Source of the DNA: Candidatus Cloacimonadota bacterium
GTDB lineage: Bacteria > Muiribacteriota > UBA6191
Length of the DNA stretch: 64,000 nucleotides
Assembly (NCBI GenBank): GCA_023954715.1
Contig: JAGSHD010000012.1
Coordinates: 62,001-126,000 of the forward strand
Direction of reading: 5' to 3'
The notes beneath the pieces are model-generated. The model saw only the letters and a program-made list of their open reading frames with translations, was not told where the DNA came from and ran no database searches. Of the stretch, positions 1 to 9,160 are shown in pieces (position 1 is the first letter of the stretch; every line of letters starts with the position of its first letter). A program made the position numbers and the translations under genes.

Positions 1-1416
1 ATAGCTTTTGTGATTGAAAAGTCTATAGTTAAGATTGATCAAGCAGATGAATCTTGTATTCGTAGACTTTTAATGGTTTTAAGAATTATCCTCACCAACC
101 TAAAGTCTAGGTTAGACCAGCAAAATAGTTTTAATGAATCCGTTGATTTAATCAAAATATTGACAGGATTACAGAACTTGATTCATGGAGAAAGTATATC
201 AGCTGATGAATTGTATCAGGTGGAAGAGCTCAGTGTGTCAGTAGATCACAATATTCGTGTGTCCGCTTTATATATGGATCAACTATCGGGTGGAATGGAA
301 GCATTTCAGATAAAACTTGGCCAATTTAGAAAACAACTAGAATCAGACTTATATCTATTTGAAGAATTTCAAAAGTTACAAAACAGTTTTTTTTCATTGC
401 AAAGTAGGATTCTAGACTTAAGATTATTTGCTATTGAGCCTGTTTTTAAGAGATTTGCTAGACAAATTGAAGAGTATAGTAAAACTATTAATAAGTCGGT
501 AGCTTTTCAACTATCGGGTTTAGAGACAAAAATTGATCGTAAGTTATCAGAAGTTTTGATTGCGCCTTTAACACATATTGTTAGAAATGCAATTTCTCAC
601 GGTATTGAAGATAGTGATGAAAGAGTATTTATAGGAAAAGAAGCGCAAGGCAATATTGGATTAAGTGCAAGGTCAAACGGTAAAAACGTGGTGATCGAGA
701 TTAGTGATGATGGACGAGGAATAGATTTAGATATAGTAAAACAACAAGCTATTCAAAGTAAGCTTGTAGAAAAAGATAGTAATATTAACGATCAGGATTT
801 ATATAACTTATTATTCACGCCCGGTTTTTCAACGAGTGAAGTGCTTACAGAGGTTTCTGGTCGTGGAGTGGGATTAGATTCTGTAAAAGTAGATGTAGAA
901 AGAATTGGAGGTAAGGTTGAACTGAGCTCCGTTTTAGGCGAAGGAACAACCTTTCGTTTAGTGCTTCCTTTAACAATAACCTCTGTTGATTGTTTGTTGT
1001 TTGAGGTAAATCAATTTGTCTTTACTATACCTATGGGTAACATATTAGCTGTATATGATTATGAGCAATACAATGAGAAAGTATTAGATCAAACTAAATT
1101 TAGATATCGATCGAAGGTGCTACGTTTGATAGATTTAGGCAAATTGTTGTTTAACAAAGGTGTAGAAGCTAAAGGTTCCCATGTTTTGATTTTAGAAGGA
1201 CTAAATAATTTAATGATAGCAGTAATCGTTTCTAAAATTGTTTCAAAAGATAATTTATTGTTGCGTCCCATTGATCACCCTTTACTCAAAGATATAAAGA
1301 TTGCTTCGTCTATGTCTATTTTAAAAACTGGGAGAGTTGCAACGGTTTTAGATGTGAGTTCCTTAGACAAAAAGGCATCTTCAATAGAGTTGAATAAGGA
1401 TAGAAAAAATGTGTAG
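1..1416 (+). CDS. cheA: CheA-type chemotaxis histidine kinase (5' end outside window)
   Basis: The reading frame is open from base 1, so the GTG at 10 is only an internal codon and the N-terminal HPt domain lies outside the window. Counted from base 10, a helical dimerisation-like region (about residues 60-160) is followed by a CheA-type ATPase: N-box LTHIVRNAISHG near 187, G1 box SDDGRG near 232 and G2 box GRGVGLDSVK near 284. A CheW-like regulatory domain fills about 325-455. By family knowledge CheA autophosphorylates on the HPt histidine and signals to response regulators while bound to receptors through CheW. The next gene is cheW, overlapping by 8 bases, and an MCP follows, so this is one chemosensory operon. 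The ATPase motifs look intact. Confidence 0.93.
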   Translation: MAFVIEKSIVKIDQADESCIRRLLMVLRIILTNLKSRLDQQNSFNESVDLIKILTGLQNLIHGESISADELYQVEELSVSVDHNIRVSALYMDQLSGGMEAFQIKLGQFRKQLESDLYLFEEFQKLQNSFFSLQSRILDLRLFAIEPVFKRFARQIEEYSKTINKSVAFQLSGLETKIDRKLSEVLIAPLTHIVRNAISHGIEDSDERVFIGKEAQGNIGLSARSNGKNVVIEISDDGRGIDLDIVKQQAIQSKLVEKDSNINDQDLYNLLFTPGFSTSEVLTEVSGRGVGLDSVKVDVERIGGKVELSSVLGEGTTFRLVLPLTITSVDCLLFEVNQFVFTIPMGNILAVYDYEQYNEKVLDQTKFRYRSKVLRLIDLGKLLFNKGVEAKGSHVLILEGLNNLMIAVIVSKIVSKDNLLLRPIDHPLLKDIKIASSMSILKTGRVATVLDVSSLDKKASSIELNKDRKNV

Positions 1417-1813
1417 TGCACTGCATTTAATTTGCAATGAAACCTTCTTTGCTATACCTATTGATAGTCTAGTTGAGGTGATTGATCAAGTAGATATTGA
1501 CCCTATTCCTACTATGTCTTTAGATATTAAGGGCGTTTTTTACTATCGAGGAAAAATTGTTCCTTTAATTGATTTAAGATATAAATTGTTTCAAAGTAAA
1601 GAGTTATCGCAAAGTGCTCGAGTTGTGATCCTACAGCATAAAGGTTTTTTTACTGCCCTTTATGTGGATCAAATCCGAATGATAGTTGAATATGATAGGC
1701 TCAGAAGAGCAGAAAATATAGATGAAACCATAGAAAAGTATATTGATGGGGTGTTTCAAGAGAATAACTTGGATTATTTTCTTTTAAATATAGATCGATT
1801 GGTAGGAATATAA
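1409..1813 (+). CDS. cheW: CheW-like coupling protein
   Basis: A 134-residue protein made of a single CheW domain, the usual size for a minimal coupling protein. Segments such as FFAIPIDSLVEVID near the start and YYRGKIVPLIDLRYKL in the middle match the two beta-barrel halves of the family. It starts inside the last codons of cheA (8-base overlap), which indicates translational coupling. It should bridge the receptor hairpin tip to the kinase P5 domain at the inner membrane. It could be a single-domain CheV relative, but no receiver domain is present. The downstream gap of about 108 bases before the receptor gene is AT-rich and may hold a separate promoter. Confidence 0.9.
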   Translation: MCSALHLICNETFFAIPIDSLVEVIDQVDIDPIPTMSLDIKGVFYYRGKIVPLIDLRYKLFQSKELSQSARVVILQHKGFFTALYVDQIRMIVEYDRLRRAENIDETIEKYIDGVFQENNLDYFLLNIDRLVGI

Positions 1814-1921
1814 GTCTGTAATCTATGTGTAAGTACAATTTCTATTAGCTTTTGCTTTATGATCCATTGTATGGATAGTATACTATAAAGAGCTATAAAT
1901 TTGTTGAAAAGAGATGCCTAA

Positions 1922-3652
1922 GTGAATCAAATAAAAGGGTTACAATCAAGAATTATCACAGTAATGATTTGCTGTACTTTTTTGTTTGCCGCAAGTGTAT
2001 TGTTTTACTTTGAATATGAAATATATATGCAGGCTATTGATTCAGGAAAAAACTTAAATCGTTTAATTAGTTCAAAGTTTCACGTTTCTATGTCTAATCA
2101 TATTAAACATAGCAGAAAAATATTTCATGACTTTAGTGAGATTAAAAAAACCCTAGGCTTTGCAATTACATTAAACAGTTTTGAAGAAATTAAAGAAGAT
2201 GTGGATCGATATGTAAAAGAGCCAGAGTTTAATGAAGTGATTATTATAACGAGTGGCAATCGAATCATTTCTTCTTCCATTCTAGAAAAAGAACGTAAAG
2301 AGGAGTTAAAAAAACTTCAATTTGATAAACAAGAGCTTTTGATCCAATGGGACAAAGAAAAAAAGACTTATTTATACTCTCAGCCTTTGTACATTGATGA
2401 TGAATATTTAGGTATGATTTTAGCCTATTTAGACTTTTCAAAAGTAGATGATCTTTTACGAGATTATTCATTGTTATTTATAGATTATGATATCAACGGT
2501 GTGGTTACATTTTTGAAGAGTAGTGACTTTTTTGAAGGAAAGAGTATTAACGTAGGGTATTTAGATCTAATGAACAGCTTTCAAAATGAAGGTTTTTTTC
2601 ACTATTTAGAAAGACATTATATAACTAAGATTGCTTTACCACTTCCTAATGGAAAAACAGGATATATTGGATGTTTTGTACCAGAATACGAACTAATGAA
2701 AGAAGTATATAAAATTGGTTTAATATCTGGTATTACTACACTTGTATTGTTGATTATTGCAATTATTTTAGTACATTTAACTGTAAGTCGTATGTTACAG
2801 CCTTTAACGAAATTAACTCAATTGATTTTGAAGTCTTCACAAAATATTGGGAAGATCTCAAAAGAAAGCTCTAGTGTAGGTAAACAGCTTTTCACTATGG
2901 TAGATCACCAGTCAGATTTTATAGAGAAAACTTATATTGACCTTGAAAACTTAGTTAGTATTGCAAATCAAAACTCTCAGTTGGCTAGTAAGGCAAATCA
3001 GGTAATATATAGTTCTAATAAATTAGCTAAACAAGGTCAAAAACAAATGGCTTTTATTATGGAGTCTATGAGTAAATTGATATCTTATGCCAAAGACACT
3101 TCTGAAGTTGTAAATGTTATTAAACAAATTTCAGCGCAAATTGATATTGTAGCTATTAATGCATCGATTGAAGCAGCAAGAGCCGGTTCAAATGGTAAAG
3201 AGTTTGCTCATGTGGCACAACAGGTAGGAGACTTAGCTCAAAATTCTTTTGTTCAACTTGAAAGAGTAACTTATGAGATTGAGAGTACCTTCAAACTATT
3301 GAATGACTCTTATCAATCCATTGATCATGAAAAAGTTACTTTAGAGAGTATTGTTGAACAGGTTGATCAAGCATCTCAGTTGATGGAAAAGCTGACTTTA
3401 GGATCAAAGAGTCAAAGAGATGCAATGAAAGAGTTAAATTTTGTCTTAGAAAAGCTAGATCAATCAACTAGTGAAAACCAGCACATTGCAGATAAAACCT
3501 CAAAGGGTGGAGTTAGTTTAAACGAGGCATCTATTTTATTAGGAGATGTAGTGTTAACACTTTCAAGTATTCTAGGAATTGATTTTCGTTATACTTTTGA
3601 AGAAATGAAAGAAAAGTCAGTGTATAAAGAAGATGAAGCAATAGAAGTGTGA
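1922..3652 (+). CDS. Methyl-accepting chemotaxis protein
   Basis: A 576-residue transmembrane receptor starting at GTG. Residues about 11-31 form the first membrane helix, about 32-260 an extracytoplasmic sensor region of Cache-like size, and about 262-288 the second helix. The cytoplasmic part is a long coiled coil whose hairpin tip reads AINASIEAARAGSNGKEFAH near residues 409-428, the kinase/CheW contact region of MCPs. A HAMP domain is not obvious between TM2 and the coiled coil. Position directly behind cheA and cheW suggests a dedicated signalling array. The ligand cannot be predicted. The neighbouring YfiR/TonB receptor pair may belong to the same sensory circuit, but that is inference. 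Confidence 0.93.
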   Translation: MNQIKGLQSRIITVMICCTFLFAASVLFYFEYEIYMQAIDSGKNLNRLISSKFHVSMSNHIKHSRKIFHDFSEIKKTLGFAITLNSFEEIKEDVDRYVKEPEFNEVIIITSGNRIISSSILEKERKEELKKLQFDKQELLIQWDKEKKTYLYSQPLYIDDEYLGMILAYLDFSKVDDLLRDYSLLFIDYDINGVVTFLKSSDFFEGKSINVGYLDLMNSFQNEGFFHYLERHYITKIALPLPNGKTGYIGCFVPEYELMKEVYKIGLISGITTLVLLIIAIILVHLTVSRMLQPLTKLTQLILKSSQNIGKISKESSSVGKQLFTMVDHQSDFIEKTYIDLENLVSIANQNSQLASKANQVIYSSNKLAKQGQKQMAFIMESMSKLISYAKDTSEVVNVIKQISAQIDIVAINASIEAARAGSNGKEFAHVAQQVGDLAQNSFVQLERVTYEIESTFKLLNDSYQSIDHEKVTLESIVEQVDQASQLMEKLTLGSKSQRDAMKELNFVLEKLDQSTSENQHIADKTSKGGVSLNEASILLGDVVLTLSSILGIDFRYTFEEMKEKSVYKEDEAIEV

Positions 3653-3845
3653 TATAATATACACAATAATTGTTAATTTTAGATTACTCTCTACTAGAAC
3701 ACGGCAAGACATGTCAAATCGAGCATTTAAAATAAGTGTTTTGTGAGCGTGTCGATTGATTTACTTAAATTTGGTAAAGCTTAAAATTACAGATAAACTT
3801 TACGAATTAGTCGAGTCTGATTGATTTTTAGACTTTGGTGAAATA

Positions 3846-4349
3846 GTGGTAAAAACAGTTTTTTATATTTTAATATGGGGCCTATTTTTAATAGGAAATA
3901 CCTGCGCAAAATCTAGAGAAATTTCTCCACAGTTTCAAGCAAGATTAGTTAAAGTCTATCTAAGTTCAATGAAAATTGATTTGGATCGATTTACATTAGC
4001 TATTATATCGAAAGATATACAAAAGTCGCTTCGACTGAAAAATGCACTGACCAAAAAATCCCATTTTAAAATTAACAACAAAGCCATTGATTTTTCAATT
4101 GTTTTATTAGACGAAGTATCCCCAGATAAACAAATCGATGCCTACTTTTTTTATGATAATTATCAAAAGGTACAAGACAAGTTAAGTTTTGTGCAGTCAT
4201 CAAAATTGGTTGGGGATGGCGCTACAATCGGTTTTGAATTAAAAAAGACCGTCCCAAAAATTTATATAAACATAAAATCATTAAAAAGCTTGGGTATTAT
4301 ATACCCCTTAGACCTACTTAGATTTGCAACAATAATGGGGGATAAATAA
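3846..4349 (+). CDS. YfiR-like (DUF4154) periplasmic protein
   Basis: A 167-residue protein starting at GTG with an N-terminal signal peptide (hydrophobic residues about 4-20, cleavage near TCAKS). The pattern resembles the YfiR/DUF4154 family: an early YLSSMKID segment, a central IDFSIVLLD strand, and a C-terminal block with VGDGATIGFELKKT followed by IYINIKSLKSLGI. YfiR proteins are periplasmic and in known cases restrain a membrane signalling partner. Its last base is shared with the start of the TonB-dependent receptor, so the two are translated as a unit. YfiR-like genes beside TonB receptors are common in Proteobacteria. The assignment is by motif feel, not by search. Confidence 0.65.
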   Translation: MVKTVFYILIWGLFLIGNTCAKSREISPQFQARLVKVYLSSMKIDLDRFTLAIISKDIQKSLRLKNALTKKSHFKINNKAIDFSIVLLDEVSPDKQIDAYFFYDNYQKVQDKLSFVQSSKLVGDGATIGFELKKTVPKIYINIKSLKSLGIIYPLDLLRFATIMGDK

Positions 4350-6355
4350 TGATTAGATTGTTAATTTTGTTTTATTTAGCTCAAACGATGAATTATGCTA
4401 CTGATATTAAAAGTTTGTTACAAGATATTGAAACTTATGAAGATCAAACATCTAATAGTGCAGCCAACCGTAATTTACAGTCTAGTGATTTATCACCTTC
4501 CATTGTGCGTGTTTTTACTCAAAACGATATAGAAAAATTTGATAGTTTATACTCTCTATTAAATACCGTTGAAGGTATACTGATTGAAGAACTTCATTAC
4601 AACTCTAGAAATATAAATGTAAGAGGGATGCGCCATGAATGGAACAATAATAAAGTTCTAGTTTTAATTAATGGACTTAAAATTACTGACCCGGTAGCTA
4701 GCGAGACTAGATTAGATTTGATTCCAAAAGAGTCAGTTAAGCGATTAGAAGTAATTAAAGGAGCATCAAGTGTTCTTTATGGCTCAAATGCTTATGCACT
4801 GACAATAAACATTGTAACTTACTCTGGCGATGGTTATGAGGATAGTAGTGTTACTTCTTATTTAGGTCCTAACGGAACCAAAGGTATCCAAATTAATCAA
4901 ATCATTCGAGAAGAAAAATGGTCTGGTTTGTTTTCTTATAAGTTAAACTCAGCAAATCGAAGTATTGATGCAGGTAATGATGGGTCTTATGCTTCTATTG
5001 ATAGTGATGAGTTAATCGATAAACAAAATAACTTTTTAGCTGTTTTAAAAAAGAATGGCTTAACTATAACTTTAGGTAAAACTACAAATGATAGAGATAG
5101 GTCTTATAATTTGACAAAAGTATACACTGATTCAAACTTTATGACAGGATCGGGTAAGCGTGAAGTTTCTGTAGTTTATGATAGTAAGTTTGTGGGGTTT
5201 AAAAAAGAGAGATCCTTTAGTAAAAAGCTCCAATCAACTTTGTATGGTACCTACAATAATACAGCCCAAACAATATTTTTAGGCGGACCTCCAATTTATA
5301 ATACTGTTTTTGAAGGAAACTCTATACAATTAGATTGGCAACTTGATTACTCTGTTGATGATAGATTTAAAGTTACAGCAGGCTATAACTTTGAGCGCTC
5401 AACCTTTGATGGAAGTGCAAAAAATCAAAGTAATTTAACAGCAGGGCAAATACGCTTTTTACCAGCGGCTGTAATCCCTTTTGTAACACCTGACCCTTAT
5501 ACAATTGTTGCAAAAAATCAATCGTATATACATGATTATTACCTACAGCTTTCGTATGATGTATCGGACCGTTTAAGAGTATATCTAGCAGACCGACGAA
5601 ATAGTAACTCTTTATTTGACTCAGAGCACACACCAAAAGGCTCTTTTGTGTATAAGGTAAAGAGGGGACATACAATCAAGGGGTCTATTGGTAAAGCATT
5701 TCGGTACCCTGATGCAGTAGAACGTTTTATAGATGTTCCATGGATGCTGTTAAAGCCAAACGCAAATTTAAAACCAGAAGAAGTAAGCTCACAAGAGATC
5801 TCTTATGTCAGAAAATTAGATGAAGATACTAAAGAGCTATCTTTTACATATTTTCATTTAGTCCAAGAAAACTTGATTGATGTATTGGCAAAAGCTACTA
5901 AAGTCATTTATGAAAATACTAAAGGCTGCTCATCAGAAGGGGTTGAATGGAGGTTTTCTAAGTTGGAGAAAAAATACAACGCCTATTTAAGTGGTACTTT
6001 TTTAAGAGTTCAAAGTTTACAAAATTTGCAAGCTCCAATTTCAGGAAACTTCACACACAAGTATAATTTTGGTTTAGATTATGGTGTTTCAGATCGTTTT
6101 CGCATTTATGGAAACTCACGGTTTCAAGGCTCAATGATTGGTGACATAAATGATTTGTACGCTAAGCGTGGTGGTTACGCCGTTCATAATTTTGGGATCA
6201 AATATATACACTCTAAAGAGCGATCTTTTCAGGTTGATATATTTAATGCATTCGATAAAAACTATAAATATAGTGATTACTCTGGATTGTCAGCAGACCC
6301 AATATCGATTCCAAGTGGTAGAAACGTACTATTGTCCTATAAAGTTCAATTTTAA
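4349..6355 (+). CDS. TonB-dependent outer-membrane receptor
   Basis: A 668-residue outer-membrane receptor. After a signal peptide (cleavage near residue 17) comes a plug domain at about 50-150: FTQNDIEKFDSLYSLLNTVEG, the NINVRGMR motif, VLVLINGLKITDP and the conserved IEVIKGASSVLYGSNA-like block. The remainder is a 22-strand-type barrel with many alternating strands, an FRYPDAVERF segment typical of the family, and a C-terminal phenylalanine as expected for BAM recognition. The ATG overlaps the preceding stop codon by one base. By family it imports a scarce ligand (siderophore, cobalamin or another chelate) using TonB energy. No TonB/ExbBD or periplasmic binding gene lies nearby, so the substrate is unknown. 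Confidence 0.93.
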   Translation: MIRLLILFYLAQTMNYATDIKSLLQDIETYEDQTSNSAANRNLQSSDLSPSIVRVFTQNDIEKFDSLYSLLNTVEGILIEELHYNSRNINVRGMRHEWNNNKVLVLINGLKITDPVASETRLDLIPKESVKRLEVIKGASSVLYGSNAYALTINIVTYSGDGYEDSSVTSYLGPNGTKGIQINQIIREEKWSGLFSYKLNSANRSIDAGNDGSYASIDSDELIDKQNNFLAVLKKNGLTITLGKTTNDRDRSYNLTKVYTDSNFMTGSGKREVSVVYDSKFVGFKKERSFSKKLQSTLYGTYNNTAQTIFLGGPPIYNTVFEGNSIQLDWQLDYSVDDRFKVTAGYNFERSTFDGSAKNQSNLTAGQIRFLPAAVIPFVTPDPYTIVAKNQSYIHDYYLQLSYDVSDRLRVYLADRRNSNSLFDSEHTPKGSFVYKVKRGHTIKGSIGKAFRYPDAVERFIDVPWMLLKPNANLKPEEVSSQEISYVRKLDEDTKELSFTYFHLVQENLIDVLAKATKVIYENTKGCSSEGVEWRFSKLEKKYNAYLSGTFLRVQSLQNLQAPISGNFTHKYNFGLDYGVSDRFRIYGNSRFQGSMIGDINDLYAKRGGYAVHNFGIKYIHSKERSFQVDIFNAFDKNYKYSDYSGLSADPISIPSGRNVLLSYKVQF

Positions 6356-6634
6356 TCTATTTTTACGAGATGTAACTGTACAGCTATTGTACAACCCATG
6401 TTGATGCCATTGTTGATAGTAACGATCGAGACTTTGTCTTGCCCCGTTTAGATTTAATAGCTGATAAGCCATTACAAAACTTTTATTTATACCAAAAACA
6501 AACAAAAAAATGACTTATGCAACAGCTTATGTCTTAGCATTTTTTGCTGCTACTTTTTAGTATTAACTTAGTCTTTTTTACACCGAAAATAGGGATAAGG
6601 TGTATTCAATTTAAGATTAATATGGAAGTTTTTC

Positions 6635-7936
6635 ATGGTTAAAGTATTCATTATTCAAGCTATATTTTTGTTAGTTTCTGGGGCAGGCTTTAGTCAAGAG
6701 AGCCTTCGTAGCTTAGGAGAGCTTTCAAACAAGAGTCAGTACTTTGTATATATCGAACCTCCAGAAGAACGTCAGGCTATGGTAGAGCATGAAAAAAGGG
6801 TTAATGACAAAAAGCAAAAAGAAGTAGTGAATGCCGCTTTAAATGACTTGATCTTAGAGAACCAAAAGCTTCAAAAAATCCTAAAAGAAAAGTTAAATAA
6901 TAAAAAAAAGCGGATGATTCGTGTTCAAGAAGAGAAAAAAAGACAAAAGGCGAAAGAAGAGAAAACAAAAAAAGGTTTGATTCTCCCATCGGCTAGAAAG
7001 TACATCAAAGAAGATTTTGATAGTCTTTTAGATTGGACAGATAAAGATGAGCCGGTGGTTCGAGATATTCCATCAAGTCATGCCTCTAAAACAAAAAAAT
7101 ATAAATCGCCAGCAGAGTTTTTAGAGCAAGATCCAATAATGTTTGAAGAGTTCAAAGAGGAGTCTTTGAATAAAGTAGATCCAATTTATAAAATTACCTC
7201 TAGAACCAAAAGAAGAAAAAAGAGAGAAGAGAAAAAATTAAGTATCTTAGAAACTTTAGATTATGTTGCCTTAGCAGAACCAAGTAATAACTATGAAAAC
7301 ATGCGACCAAGAAAGTCTTTGGATGTGCCAACAAGAAAGCAAAGAGTTCGAATACGTAGAAAGCATAAAAATAGTGGACGAAGTCATAAGAGAGCTAACA
7401 AGCCAATTCAAAATCAAAGAAGAAAACTAAATCGTGATGAAAAGCTTTCTTTATGGAACTTTCAAATGGGAGTTAGAAACCCTGGAAGTACTAACTCTAG
7501 TGACATGGGAAATGATGGACTGTATTTTCAAGTATCAAAAAAGATGGATAGCGGGGATAGAGCTTTTGTAGAAATGAAGCAATGGAAAGTTAAAAACAGA
7601 GGAAATGGTAAGTTTCATTCAGCTGGAATTGGTTGGAAGCACTATTATGAAAAACATAAAACAAATAGAAAAGTCACTCCTTATGTAGCAGCTGTTGTAG
7701 ATCATGTGAACGGAACCTTAGATAATTATGATGGAACAAGTGTAAAGTCAACTCGATCTAAAGTACATGCTACTGCACGTTTGGGAGCAGAAATTAAGTT
7801 AGATCAATTTTTAAATATGGATGTGTATTTAGAAAGAGGTGGGCAAACTTTGGAGTTTGCAGATGCAGCAGGTAATTTAATTCCAATAAAAACCAAAAAT
7901 ACAATTTATGGATTAGGCTTAAACTATATTTGGTAA
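6635..7936 (+). CDS. Secreted basic coiled-coil protein with C-terminal barrel-like domain
   Basis: Not recognised as a named family. The 433-residue protein has a signal peptide (about 1-20, ending GFSQE). A long charged central region (about 45-275) is dominated by K, R and E with coiled-coil character and several runs of basic residues. A C-terminal domain (about 280-433) is made of alternating strands: LWNFQMGVRNPGS, YFQVSKKMDSGDRAFVEMK, HSAGIGWKHYYEK, and a final aromatic residue (YGLGLNYIW). That ending looks like an outer-membrane barrel signal, so the best guess is a periplasmic basic stalk anchored by a small barrel. A GGAAG-like sequence precedes the ATG. It stands alone between two intergenic gaps. 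Confidence 0.8.
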   Translation: MVKVFIIQAIFLLVSGAGFSQESLRSLGELSNKSQYFVYIEPPEERQAMVEHEKRVNDKKQKEVVNAALNDLILENQKLQKILKEKLNNKKKRMIRVQEEKKRQKAKEEKTKKGLILPSARKYIKEDFDSLLDWTDKDEPVVRDIPSSHASKTKKYKSPAEFLEQDPIMFEEFKEESLNKVDPIYKITSRTKRRKKREEKKLSILETLDYVALAEPSNNYENMRPRKSLDVPTRKQRVRIRRKHKNSGRSHKRANKPIQNQRRKLNRDEKLSLWNFQMGVRNPGSTNSSDMGNDGLYFQVSKKMDSGDRAFVEMKQWKVKNRGNGKFHSAGIGWKHYYEKHKTNRKVTPYVAAVVDHVNGTLDNYDGTSVKSTRSKVHATARLGAEIKLDQFLNMDVYLERGGQTLEFADAAGNLIPIKTKNTIYGLGLNYIW

Positions 7937-7962
7937 AGTGTGTAAACTAGACTTGGACCCTT

Positions 7963-9159
7963 ATGTGTAAAATCACTTTTAATAAAAATAGAGATAAACT
8001 AAACAAAATTTTGAAAGAGTTTTCTAGTGGCTTAAAGCTACAAAGCTATCATTTTGATTTAGTTCAAAAGCTTATCGAAGTCCGATGTGATTTAGAGAAA
8101 CCAAACTTTGAGGTTTTTTTAACTCCTAATTCCACAAAGTTTATGTGGGTGAAGCAAGTTTACATCTATATGGTGTATCACTACAAAGAACCAGAGCTCT
8201 TAAAACGAGATTTAGAGCTACTTTGCTTTTTGTTTGATTTAGGCCTGAAAGATAAAACCAAAATATCTTTAGAGGTTAAGTTTGCCCCGATTCACTCCAA
8301 ATATACCAATGAAGATCAATTGCAGCTTGGATTAGCTCAAGATTTTCTATTCGATAAAACTATGCCATTGGATATGCTCTATATTTGTTGTGCTATGATA
8401 CTTTTTGGGAACTTGATTCCTTTAAAAGGGTTAAATGAAGGACAGTTAGAGTTTTTATACCATGATGGTAAAGATATCGTTAAAAAGTTGTTTCCGAATG
8501 ATCTTTTAAAAGAAGGTCAATGGCAAGACTTGTTTGGAAAGGTAGAAGTCTGTGGTGATCAAGTTCAACCTTTGCAACAATCTGTAGAAAATCGAGAAGA
8601 TGATATTAAAAAGCGTTTAAGAATTGTAAATGGCAAGTTAGAAAAAATAGACTCTGGTACACATCTTGATGAACCAAAAGACGTAGTTGTAGTTGAAAAA
8701 GTTGAAGCTTTAAAAGAGCCAAAAGTAGTAGAGTCAGAAAATAAATCTTTAAAAAACATTGATGTTTATCTAGATTTAGATAAAAGTAAATCAACAACTA
8801 TTTCTACAGGAATGTTTTTGGTGTTTTCTTTAGTTGGGTTTTTGATGGGATCTCTTATGATTGGAGTCATTGGAGGAATTGTATCTGCTACAATTTTATA
8901 TCCTTTGTATATGGAGAAGGTATCTTTGTCATTTCAAACAGATAAAGTTGATTTAAAAATAGATGATGATATTATCAGTATTTTATATAAAGATATTTTG
9001 AGAATCGAAAAAAAACAAGGTGATAAATTACAAATCTTTTTTAGAGATACAAGTTTAAGGCCAATACAAATTTTTGAATCCAATGAATCCTATAAAAAGT
9101 TAGTGAATAGAGTAAATGAAAGTATTTTAAGTAACTGTTTAGTAGAAGTGACCGGTTAA
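7963..9159 (+). CDS. Membrane protein with C-terminal bPH-like domain
   Basis: A 398-residue protein of unrecognised family. Residues 1-200 are a soluble, mainly helical domain. A charged linker runs from about 200 to 275, followed by two closely spaced hydrophobic helices (about 283-303 and 305-322, containing a GFLMGSLMIGVIGG stretch). The C-terminal 75 residues (ISILYKDILRIEKKQGDKL, then QIFFRDTSLRPIQIF) look like the strand-strand-helix end of a bacterial PH/YcxB-type domain. Only one base separates its stop from the next ORF, so it belongs to an operon with the PanC-like gene and murI. A role at the membrane in envelope biology is plausible from context only. Confidence 0.8.
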   Translation: MCKITFNKNRDKLNKILKEFSSGLKLQSYHFDLVQKLIEVRCDLEKPNFEVFLTPNSTKFMWVKQVYIYMVYHYKEPELLKRDLELLCFLFDLGLKDKTKISLEVKFAPIHSKYTNEDQLQLGLAQDFLFDKTMPLDMLYICCAMILFGNLIPLKGLNEGQLEFLYHDGKDIVKKLFPNDLLKEGQWQDLFGKVEVCGDQVQPLQQSVENREDDIKKRLRIVNGKLEKIDSGTHLDEPKDVVVVEKVEALKEPKVVESENKSLKNIDVYLDLDKSKSTTISTGMFLVFSLVGFLMGSLMIGVIGGIVSATILYPLYMEKVSLSFQTDKVDLKIDDDIISILYKDILRIEKKQGDKLQIFFRDTSLRPIQIFESNESYKKLVNRVNESILSNCLVEVTG

Positions 9160-9160
9160 A

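Noticed and set aside
6150..6404. 84-codon plus-strand frame at the end of the TonB receptor
   Set aside because: It lies almost wholly inside the receptor in another frame, with no ribosome binding site and random composition.
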